From contig OZ059895.1 in assembly GCA_964057225.1 (NCBI GenBank), forward strand, positions 3,906,001 to 3,970,000: a stretch of DNA of 64,000 bases, read 5' to 3'. Positions within the stretch are counted from its first letter, which is position 1, and each line of letters starts with the position of its first letter. Shown here in pieces: positions 55,701 to 61,939 of the stretch. Under the pieces are notes generated by a model. It saw only the letters and a list, made by a program, of their open reading frames with translations, was not told where the DNA came from and made no database searches. This DNA comes from Auanema rhodensis. Lineage: Eukaryota > Nematoda > Chromadorea > Rhabditida > Rhabditidae. The position numbers and the translations under genes are program-made.

Positions 55701-58700
55701 GTGGTCATTTTTATTAATTTTAATTGGCTTTGAAGAATTGTTTGATACTACCATAGTAATAGGAAAAGGTCCTATGGCGGCATCTGGAATTGATATAGGA
55801 CCTGTGCTAGATTTTAAAAGAGCATATTGATCAAAATCTAATTCTGGTCCTGTTTGCAAAGATATGTGGGATGTACTATGTGGTGGAACTGTTACTGTGG
55901 ACAAACTTATGATATTTACTGTTTTAGTTGTGGTTTTATATGCAAAACAACCAGGTTTTACTAAGGGTGTTTCCATATTACCAACAATCAACTTTCCTTT
56001 ACATAGTTTTAATGTAGTAAATATCTCTCTTTCTTCCAACGTACGCATAAAATCAGTACCAAGTAACATTTGTCCTGGACAGTCATTGTCTTCAGATATT
56101 AAAAATTCGTGTTCCACTTGGTAACCTGCTATACCCACATCTAACTTGCATTTTCCCACAAAGCGAAACTCTGATCCATTTGCAGTGGATGCAGATTTAG
56201 AATATTTTGTATAATATTGTCTTCCAATATATGCCAATGTGGAGAACGGAATATATGAGACAGTAGCTCCAGAATCCCATAATGCTAACAGTCCTCTACC
56301 TTCAATGTCAATATGAACAAACGGTAACAAGTGTCCATTTTTCTTTGTTGTTGTGTGACATACAAAAGGTATGGCTAAAGGAATGTAAGTTATTATGGTG
56401 GGAAAATAGCTCCGCATCAATTCATCACTAACTGTTTCATGAATCTCATCTCCCTCAAGTGGTGGAGCTGTTGGGCTCAACATGATATGGTTTATTTTTA
56501 ACATAGAAGTAGGGGAGAGATAACATTTTATAGTGAAATATAATGCTATCATTAGACATAATATCAGAGTTATACAACCGATGGTAATGAGTGTTCGTTC
56601 AATTGAACCTATACAAAAGTCAATGAACAGATCCCAATTGGAGAAAACAATTTTCCTGGCATCTCTTATAAGTTTACTTCCTTTGAAGATGAAAGAGGAA
56701 ATTTGAGGCCAATCACGTGAACGAGAAATTACGCGGAGAAGATCATGGTGAGGTGAAGTAGATAAACTATAACCATAAGTTAATCCAATAGATAGGGCTA
56801 AGGATTTTTCAGTCGAATTTTCAAACAAATTCCGCCCTGTGAATCGAAGTTTACTCAATTCAGCATAATGATCATGTTTTTCTGAATGAATACTATCTAC
56901 TTTATGTGTGTCACCTTTATAATCTCTCCATGTTCCATTTTCATACCAAATCTCTGTCTCTTTGTGTTCACAATTGATCTCATGTCCTTCAGTGCTCAAA
57001 TCGTAGCTATCGATAGGAGCAAAGAATAATTGTTTATCGTGTGTTAAAACAGGGGTCTCTGCATAACATTTATCATTGTAAGAATGATTACGATAAATGA
57101 AATGTGGTTCTATTTCCTGACAAGTTGTTATTTTTAAAACATTTCTTCCAACAAATCGGGCAACGATATCATCCCGCTGAAGCATAGCTCTTACTCCTAT
57201 TGTAGGATGTATACGTAATATAGCTTGCCAGCTTTTTACAGTTTCCATTTGAGATTTACAGATGGTATGAAACTGTTGATGAAATTCGTCAATTATGGAG
57301 AGACGCGCTTTCTCAAACCCATAATTCAACTTATTATCTATTATCGTTTTAGTTTTATGCTCTGATTTGTGGAGAACATTGTCATATACTTCTGCTACAT
57401 ACAACTCTCGACCTCTCTCGTACGCATTAGAGGTAGGAGTTGTTAAACTACGAATTGTAGTTTTGGTGGAAGTTATTGGGGTTACAGTAGTATGCTGTAC
57501 CATATTTTTATCAGTTGTGATTTGAGTTTTAACCCAACTTATGAATTCTAAAACTTCTGTTTTATTGAATTTAGGATTTTCCTGTGGGTATTCGATGGAC
57601 TGTGGAGGAAATCCATAATATGCTGTACTATTCTTTGTATAAAGGTTGTGATAGTCAGGCAGCTTGGATATAATTGCTAAATCTTGCTCTTGGTTATTTC
57701 TAACAGTAGCATCAGCTTTTTGTTGTCGACTGACTTGCATGTCACGAGATATTTGTTCTTTTCCCGATTGTTGTTGGATCATGAATAACATGCCTTGAGC
57801 AGTTGCAATAATTTCAGATTGATTCATATTTCCACTGCGTGGTAATATAGATGGATATAAGGCTCTTGCCAACTGTTCAATTGATGGAACTGTTTGTGTA
57901 CCATCAAGAATTGTGGCTTGATATACTACTGCGTGAGCCATTCCTCGAAAGAAATCTTCTATGGATGTTGTAGATTTCATCAAAGATCTTTTTAACCGAG
58001 GAACTTCTATACGACGAGCTACTTGAGTGATAAGATCATCCAATTTCATGCTATTAATCATCTGTCTAGTAGCCAGTTTAATTTCCTCTATACCCATACA
58101 TTGTAAAATCAAAAGATTGGGATCTTTGAAATTATTAGACTTTGCCCAGTTAGTTATATGATCTTTTGTCAATCCTAAACTAACAATTGTGTCAATGAAC
58201 AGTGGATTATCTATCGCGAATTTTAGCAAACTCTCATAAGATGATGTAGCTGCATATCTCATATATTTTGCGTAAAACTTAGTGATAGATGCAGATCCAA
58301 AAATGAAAGTAGGTCTTAGAAATGGAAACGCATATGGTTGGGATTTCGCATTAACAAAAAGATAATCATCACTGAAAGAGCGATGTTTTTGAGGTAATGC
58401 ATTACGTTTATTTCTGCGTCTATCAGCATTAAGCAAAGTATTGGAAAGATCAAGCAAATTATAAACACGGGGATATGCTGTGAATCGGATAATTGCCTCA
58501 GAAGATGATTCAAAAACAGCGAATTCGAAACAAGATTGAACGTGAGCGGATGTGGAATGATTTTGGAGAACAAAAGCGCTTTCAATAGAGTGAACTAGAA
58601 GAATATGATCACCCAACATGGCGGAGAAGGGGCCAAGTTTTTGATAGTGACAGACAACTGATGGGATAGGTGGTTGCCAGATAACTGCACCTTCACCAGT

Positions 58701-60227
58701 TGCACAAAACCCTTCATTTCCTTTACAATTATCAGTATTTATAAATAAGTCTGATACAATGTGATCTTCTTTCAATCTAGTTATTATCCCTCGCTTCAAT
58801 ACAAATTGTTCAATTTCTACACATTCTTCAGTGGTCCAAGAGCGAGTTGGATTATGCTCGTTTAATGGTGTTTCAAAAACTGAATGCTGTTGGGCATTCA
58901 TGATTTTATCATTCCACATACGATTTCTATGTGCTCGAACACAATCTTTCTTATCTACTGTTTCAATATGAGAGAATGTGGTGTTACGATCTCTCAAAAA
59001 CATGAAATCTCTCACACAGCTTTTATACTTTTTCACATAGCATTTCCATGCTTCCCATGACTCTATCTCAGCCTTTGGTAGATATATTTCTACCTCAACA
59101 CTGTGAGCCTTTTCAATTTCTGCCTTATGGCAGCCTGTGACCACAGGAGGTGTTACTAATATACCCCCTTCAGATTGAGCGCAAATCTGATATTTTGCCG
59201 ACCCAAAGGGAAGGCATGAGAGTGCCAATAAAGTCAGGCACAACGTGACCGGTGGCATGAATGGGGTCGCTACGCTGTATACCCTTGAGTTACCATTCCC
59301 ATTGGCTGATGGTCTTTGTCTTCTTGGGGAACTAGGCCTAGGGTTCCAAGACGAGCTATTGGCATTTCTGCCATTGGCAAATGGGCGGTTTCCCGGGTTA
59401 GGACGCCTATTCATATTCCCGTTCTGCGAGTTATTATTCTTATAACGTACGGCAGAAGGTCGCTCTCTCTCTCGCTCATAATCATTAGAGCCATTATTGT
59501 GCTGAGTCCAGTTATTATTTTTTTTATTATTTTTATTATTTTTATAATTTTTATTATTATTATTCCTACTTCTTTCTCTTTCTTCACTAAAGCTTAATTT
59601 ATGTTGTAAAGCATTTATGAGCTCCTTCAAGGTGCTGGTGTCTTCATTTCTTTTCATGAAGCTATTCCGAACGCCTTCTTCAAACCTAGCTAATTTCTTA
59701 GCTTGTTCATAAGTGGCGGGGTTTTTAGTTAAAACCGCAATACCCAGTTCCTCTTTTAAACCATTTAAAAATGCCGTTTTCAACATTGGTTCCCGCTCGG
59801 GATCCATTGGTGACATTATGGTGCTTGCCATTCTCTCTAATTCCATACTAAAATCAAGAACAGATTTATCTCCTTGTTGTACTCGATGAATAAGCGCTAT
59901 GGTGAAATTTTTATCTGTTTTAGGCGCTAAAAGCTCAGTGAGCTGATCCATCAAAACAATCCATGGGCCATTAGTTCTTATGCCACTAGGAATACTATTA
60001 TACAAGGAGAGAGCTGTTTCATTTGATTTCAAAAGAAGAGGCAAAATTAATAGTCTCTCAGGTAAGCTTAGATTCATAACATTAAAAAATCTATTTAAAG
60101 ATTCAACAAAAGAACGAAAGCTACGAGAGCCGTCATACCTGGGACAGAGATGGCAATTCAAAATAGTTGCCATATTTCTAGAGGGTGGAGCAACATTAGA
60201 ATTAGGAGATGGAGAGGTAGGAGTCAT
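52797..60227 (-). CDS. Gag-Env-like-Pol polyprotein (2,476 aa)
   Basis: One frame encodes all structural and enzymatic functions of the element. Order from the ATG at 60227: Gag 1-320; signal peptide 324-344; envelope-like ectodomain 345-1211 with RNKR at 605-608; transmembrane helix 1212-1232; tail with PTAP 1252-1255; aspartic protease with DSGA 1318-1321; RT with catalytic D1688 and YLDD 1749-1752; RNase H with D1898, E1939/E1941, D1966 and D2009; integrase with HHCC (H2122, H2130, C2160, C2163), D2194, D2254, E2290 and GPY 2432-2434. The start is the first in-frame ATG, in an A-rich context. The frame is open without an ATG to 60548, so an upstream spliced exon could extend the N terminus. 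Ordinary gypsy Gag-Pol is far shorter; the excess is the env-like module. No frameshift or stop separates gag and pol. Confidence 0.93.
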   Translation of the reverse strand: MTPTSPSPNSNVAPPSRNMATILNCHLCPRYDGSRSFRSFVESLNRFFNVMNLSLPERLLILPLLLKSNETALSLYNSIPSGIRTNGPWIVLMDQLTELLAPKTDKNFTIALIHRVQQGDKSVLDFSMELERMASTIMSPMDPEREPMLKTAFLNGLKEELGIAVLTKNPATYEQAKKLARFEEGVRNSFMKRNEDTSTLKELINALQHKLSFSEERERSRNNNNKNYKNNKNNKKNNNWTQHNNGSNDYERERERPSAVRYKNNNSQNGNMNRRPNPGNRPFANGRNANSSSWNPRPSSPRRQRPSANGNGNSRVYSVATPFMPPVTLCLTLLALSCLPFGSAKYQICAQSEGGILVTPPVVTGCHKAEIEKAHSVEVEIYLPKAEIESWEAWKCYVKKYKSCVRDFMFLRDRNTTFSHIETVDKKDCVRAHRNRMWNDKIMNAQQHSVFETPLNEHNPTRSWTTEECVEIEQFVLKRGIITRLKEDHIVSDLFINTDNCKGNEGFCATGEGAVIWQPPIPSVVCHYQKLGPFSAMLGDHILLVHSIESAFVLQNHSTSAHVQSCFEFAVFESSSEAIIRFTAYPRVYNLLDLSNTLLNADRRRNKRNALPQKHRSFSDDYLFVNAKSQPYAFPFLRPTFIFGSASITKFYAKYMRYAATSSYESLLKFAIDNPLFIDTIVSLGLTKDHITNWAKSNNFKDPNLLILQCMGIEEIKLATRQMINSMKLDDLITQVARRIEVPRLKRSLMKSTTSIEDFFRGMAHAVVYQATILDGTQTVPSIEQLARALYPSILPRSGNMNQSEIIATAQGMLFMIQQQSGKEQISRDMQVSRQQKADATVRNNQEQDLAIISKLPDYHNLYTKNSTAYYGFPPQSIEYPQENPKFNKTEVLEFISWVKTQITTDKNMVQHTTVTPITSTKTTIRSLTTPTSNAYERGRELYVAEVYDNVLHKSEHKTKTIIDNKLNYGFEKARLSIIDEFHQQFHTICKSQMETVKSWQAILRIHPTIGVRAMLQRDDIVARFVGRNVLKITTCQEIEPHFIYRNHSYNDKCYAETPVLTHDKQLFFAPIDSYDLSTEGHEINCEHKETEIWYENGTWRDYKGDTHKVDSIHSEKHDHYAELSKLRFTGRNLFENSTEKSLALSIGLTYGYSLSTSPHHDLLRVISRSRDWPQISSFIFKGSKLIRDARKIVFSNWDLFIDFCIGSIERTLITIGCITLILCLMIALYFTIKCYLSPTSMLKINHIMLSPTAPPLEGDEIHETVSDELMRSYFPTIITYIPLAIPFVCHTTTKKNGHLLPFVHIDIEGRGLLALWDSGATVSYIPFSTLAYIGRQYYTKYSKSASTANGSEFRFVGKCKLDVGIAGYQVEHEFLISEDNDCPGQMLLGTDFMRTLEEREIFTTLKLCKGKLIVGNMETPLVKPGCFAYKTTTKTVNIISLSTVTVPPHSTSHISLQTGPELDFDQYALLKSSTGPISIPDAAIGPFPITMVVSNNSSKPIKINKNDHIGSGLIASKEIMNDYVPPEADWEDKLPTFPQHLLDDLNFNSCTLSHKMKKNLITIIKENQTAFFNHDHNIGLFCGPVEHAIPIRSDMDFPKSRSYRVPLGKQEEVERQVKEMLSQGIIENSTATFTSPVVLVKKKYNSFRFVTDFRALNSVTKKQTYSIPHIPDIIDLAAGAQFFSNFDLISGFFQIPLKRSDRYLTAFTTPSGTYQYCRMPMGLCGAPHTFQSAVRYLQSLVRCKLFVYLDDLLIISNSAEEHLRDIQEVLKKVTELGLKIKLSKCCFAATEVKFLGFIIGRNGVKPDPAKMQAVSEFPNPSTVTAVRSFLGMTNYFRRFIQNYAGIAEPLYKLTHKDTPFEWKSEHADAFETLKTLLCTAPVLKPPKADQPFVIESDGSMFAVGAVLLQSAEKNSPLHPIAFASRKLTPAERKYPPIEVEALGLVFALQQFRTYVLGVPTTVITDHRPLTSLMSRKDLIGRLAKYQLMIQDFNIKIEYRPGKLNSVCDALSRYIGNEANDSRPTKPKDKVKPVDAFIAHITTISSIDQLNCEEIRKVQAGVPWIREALSQINNDNCPANISDRYEEREGILHAKQAKNYLKPSIILPRNDKITDVVIKFFHEDSKIGAHLGINKTTDAIRRRFFWTNMVPQITEFINRCTKCASRKSNPHQSYIQPMGRFVVPEKPFDRIHVDILGPLPRTNDGHRYILSIQDAFSKWGTTCPLITQTATEITKAFVIRFVFIYGPPMSMITDNGSSFLSSEFQAMCKQFGIEHTTTLPYHKNANGQVERLHRTLEEALSSFVNEQQTNWDIHLPKVMFAINTLPNSSTSISPYVVLFGRDARLPIDHQLPGNNLQTEEPANPTEDFVNRSLIQNESTSNIVKDRIETCTKKNEQRYNTRNRTQNKEIQVNDLVMIKVNSTRNKLTPSFEGPYLVTAVQRSFVVVQTDKGKSRRVHKDFVKPYQRTTSIPVITIS
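52902..53888 (-). other. Integrase domain
   Basis: Residues about 2114-2442. It has an HHCC zinc-binding N-terminal domain (H2122, H2130, C2160, C2163) and a catalytic core with D2194 (HVDILGPLP), D2254 (ITDNGSSF) and E2290 (NGQVERLHRTL), which is exact D,D(35)E spacing. The C-terminal GPY/F module is FEGPYLV at about 2430. No chromodomain is seen after it; the protein ends about 40 residues later. It joins element DNA to the target with a 4-bp stagger, matching the AGAT duplication. Confidence 0.96.
54186..54569 (-). other. RNase H domain
   Basis: Residues about 1887-2014. ESDGS contains catalytic D1898, YPPIEVEAL the Glu (E1939 or E1941), ITDHRPL D1966, and CDALSR D2009. This is the Ty3/gypsy-type RNase H that follows RT directly; it degrades the RNA strand and leaves the purine tract as primer. 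Confidence 0.93.
54822..55484 (-). other. Reverse transcriptase domain
   Basis: Residues about 1582-1802. The sequence shows all Ty3/gypsy RT blocks: a SPVVLVKKK-type block, FRFVTDFRALN, FFSNFDLISGFFQIPL (catalytic D1688), YCRMPMGLCGAPHTFQ, and FVYLDDLLI with the catalytic D1751-D1752. These are followed by KLSKCCFAATEVKFLG. It copies the genomic RNA, primed by tRNA at 61542-61554. No catalytic residue is missing. Confidence 0.97.
56022..56339 (-). other. Retropepsin-type aspartic protease domain
   Basis: Residues about 1297-1402. A beta-rich stretch leads into LWDSGATVS with the catalytic Asp at 1318. The second hallmark, LLGTDF, begins at 1388. Such proteases act as dimers and cut the polyprotein. 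Here the domain must also release the env-like module, or act only on the cytosolic parts. Confidence 0.88.
56367..59258 (-). other. Envelope-like membrane glycoprotein module between Gag and Pol
   Basis: Residues 324-1287. It begins with its own ATG (59258) and a classic signal peptide: hydrophobic core, then a GSA cleavage-type triplet at 342-344. A cysteine-rich first part (345-604) ends at a furin-type RNKR (605-608). A long second part ends in a hydrophobic helix (1212-1232) followed by Lys and Cys. Sequons lie at N415, N556, N802, N866, N888, N1047, N1097 and N1137. Cleavage into two subunits at the ER/Golgi surface is the family expectation for viral fusion glycoproteins. Cysteine and Trp spacing in the first part reminds me of jingchuvirus-type glycoproteins that other retroelements have captured, but this is recall and unverified. 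A gB-like or novel fold remains possible. It looks intact. Confidence 0.72.
59268..60227 (-). other. Gag region (capsid and basic nucleocapsid-like tail)
   Basis: Residues 1-320. Residues about 20-190 have the pattern of the retrotransposon Gag capsid fold: an RSFRSFVESLNRFF segment, a hydrophobic LLILPLLL stretch, a conserved Trp (W89), a VQQGDKSVLDFSMELERM stretch and an FLNGLKEELG stretch. Residues about 192-314 are strongly basic and rich in Asn, Lys and Arg, encoded by AAT/AAC/AAA-type codons at about 59460-59570. There is no CCHC zinc knuckle; the only cysteines are a CxxC pair near residue 25. The basic tail probably binds genomic RNA. The assignment rests on pattern and position. Confidence 0.8.
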
Positions 60228-61541
60228 TTTTCTTTCAAAAGCTTTAGTTATAGCAGCGGCCCACCGACTTGGTGATCTATTTCGTACTGTAGTAGGTGCC
60301 CGAGGTGTTTCCTCAGTGATGGCCTTTCTGCTTTTACTTCTCGTTCTAATTGTTAGAGAAGAAGAGTGAGAAGAAGAAGAGGAATCACCTTCTTCTCTCA
60401 AAAATTCAAAAGGAGAGAGGTAGGTGGATGGAGTATTTAAGTTTTTAGAATTAAATTCAAAAACTTGGCGTACCTCTGGTGATCCTTGTTCCTGATCTTT
60501 GTTTTCCTCGCTGATGTCCGAGTCCGACAGGGTGGCTGGTGAATACAGTTAGATGAATATAAGAGCGCGTACTGGAAGCAACTAGACTCCAGTAAAAACG
60601 TTTGTGACAATGGCGTCTGATGAAGGAGGATCGTTGAAGCTTCAAGCTCCGCCTCCAGCCATGTGTCACGACACCAGATGTTAGCGCTTATGGTAAACAA
60701 CCATTGACCGTCTGTCGTGATATTTGAATATTATAATCACTTATGTCAGCTTAGAGACAAATAAGGAATCACAGATGGTGCCTTAAGCCTGTTTGAAAAC
60801 TTTTGAATTTTAACAGCTGTTATTGACTACACATGTCGAACAGCTGGTACGCGTGGGCCAACTATTTGAATGTGAGTAAGCTTAAAGTAAACAAAAATGT
60901 CTCATCTCGTATATTAAGTTCAATTTTATAAAGTTTATTAAGATTTGTAGAAAGAATTTCAAAATAAATCTTAATTAAGATTATTTTTAATTTAATTTCA
61001 AAAGATTTAGAAGGTAATTTAAGATTGATATAGGAATTTAAATTCAGTAATCTGTCAATAATATAGGAAAAAGGAAACGTTGGCAGACGTAGAGTGGACT
61101 TGGGTGGGTAGGAATTTAAATATTCTTATTATCTCTGAACTAATAAGAAAAGAGTTAACAGGAGTAGAACCCTGATGAACCCTTGGATGTGAATCAAAAT
61201 CAAAAAATCGTAAATAAAATTATCCCAACAGCCTCCAGCTTCCAAACAACTCAGCTAAAAAGTGAGCTCTGTTGCCACACTGGACATTCACATCATAAAG
61301 TAATGAATCAAAATAGCACGCGCGTGCATAACAAAAAGGTAACGCTCGTCAAAACTATTGTCTGATAGTTTCCCCAAACGTCTCAGACACCTCCCAGTTT
61401 TCGTTGAGCGGAGGAGAAGTGGTAGCCAAAATAATTTTTGGGGAAATCATGGTGCACGGCTCGGTTACTCCTCACTGTTGGGTAATTAAGTCCAAAAGTC
61501 TCGTAAACTTGCTGTCAATAAATTAACAGTAAAGTAAGCAA
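60228..61541 (-). other. 5' leader of the element
   Basis: About 1.3 kb between the primer-binding site and the first in-frame gag ATG. The stretch 60228-60548 stays open in the gag frame without an ATG and reads Ser/Glu/Asp- then Ser/Arg-rich; it may be coding after splicing. A possible acceptor (CTAAC, then TTCACCAG) ends at 60536. Upstream is AT-rich DNA with short ATG frames, such as a 31-codon one starting close to the primer-binding site. No domain was recognised. Packaging signals would be expected here but cannot be identified by eye. Confidence 0.6.
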
Positions 61542-61554
61542 GGTGGAACCTCCA
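61542..61554 (-). other. Primer-binding site, tRNA-Gln type
   Basis: In element orientation TGGAGGTTCCACC directly abuts the 5' LTR with no spacer. It is complementary to a 3' end GGTGGAACCTCCA, which matches my knowledge of eukaryotic tRNA-Gln 3' ends (acceptor stem plus CCA). The match stops after 13 nt. Confidence 0.82.
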
Positions 61555-61765
61555 CGTTACATATTGTTTCTTCCCGTCTTTTCATGGTCGGAAGATATAT
61601 GTACTTCTACCTTGTTCCTTAGGTAGGCAGACCCGAACGCCCCGATTTCCTTATTAAGACAAATACTTAAAGAGAAAAGGATTCATTATCAGATAACAAG
61701 AAAATACAATATATGAATTACATTAAGAAAGAATATAAAGAGATATAACAAAGTATTAAATAGAG

Positions 61766-61775
61766 TATATATATA
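61766..61775 (-). promoter_or_regulatory. Candidate TATA element of the 5' LTR
   Basis: A TATATATATA run at LTR nucleotides 161-170. It lies about 90 nt downstream of a GC-box-like CCCCGCCC (61864-61871) and would place transcription start near 61740. The same sequence is in the 3' LTR. The call is based on motif and position only; the surrounding DNA is AT-rich, so confidence is moderate. Confidence 0.4.
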
Positions 61776-61885
61776 GATGATATAGAGATGAGACTCACAT
61801 GGCTATAAGACAACCTATCTGGGTTAGGCCAGAAGCAAGAGTGCCATGTGTGTCCCATGTTGTGGGCGGGGCTTGTTCAGGCTCC

Positions 61886-61921
61886 CGCTATTTGAATAGC
61901 GCGCACATGTTTACCATGTGC
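61886..61921. promoter_or_regulatory. Twin hairpins in LTR U3
   Basis: Two adjacent perfect inverted repeats: CGCTATT-tg-AATAGCG (61886-61901) and GCACATG-tttac-CATGTGC (61903-61921), one base apart. They lie 14-50 nt from the U3 end of the LTR and are repeated in the 3' LTR. They may be a transcription factor or integrase-related site; the function is unknown. Confidence 0.45.
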
Positions 61922-61935
61922 TTGCAGATGTGACA

Positions 61936-61939
61936 AGAT
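61936..61939. other. Target site duplication AGAT, right copy
   Basis: Matches 51808-51811 and is followed by TCCTTTC, the normal continuation of the satellite B monomer. Confidence 0.95.

Larger units (their letters stand above)
51812..61935 (-). mobile_element. Intact Ty3/gypsy-type LTR retrotransposon with internal env-like module
   Basis: A 10,124-bp element inserted in satellite B, transcribed on the minus strand. It has two identical 381-bp LTRs, a 4-bp AGAT target duplication, a 13-nt primer-binding site touching the 5' LTR, a purine tract touching the 3' LTR, and one uninterrupted frame for Gag, an envelope-like glycoprotein, protease, reverse transcriptase, RNase H and integrase. 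The order RT-RNase H-integrase, the D,D(35)E integrase and the GPY module place it in Ty3/gypsy (Metaviridae). Nothing is visibly broken. Identical LTRs imply a recent insertion, since the LTRs of one insertion start identical and then diverge. The position of the env-like part between gag and protease is unusual. The family name is unknown to me. Confidence 0.97.
61555..61935 (-). repeat. 5' LTR (381 bp), promoter-bearing copy
   Basis: Identical by eye to the 3' LTR. In element orientation U3 begins TGTCACATCTGC, contains two adjacent hairpins and a CCCCGCCC box (61864-61871), then a TATATATATA run. R/U5 follows, ending ATATGTAACG against the primer-binding site. It should drive the genomic transcript. 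Confidence 0.97.

Noticed and set aside
53652-60369. Plus-strand frames of 61-135 codons opposite the polyprotein
   Set aside because: They are shadows of the minus-strand coding sequence with no recognisable domain.
60437-60700. Minus-strand 87- and 70-codon frames in the element leader
   Set aside because: The longer one starts at TTG, both are out of frame with gag, and their composition is unremarkable. The same bases are better explained as gag N-terminal extension or leader.
61183-61365. 60-codon plus-strand frame in the leader
   Set aside because: Antisense to the element, short, and without homology or context.
51812-61935. Exogenous retrovirus or BEL/Pao element
   Set aside because: RT blocks, RNase H directly after RT, and integrase with a GPY module are Ty3/gypsy. 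Flanking TSD and LTRs show an integrated element; whether it is infectious cannot be seen.
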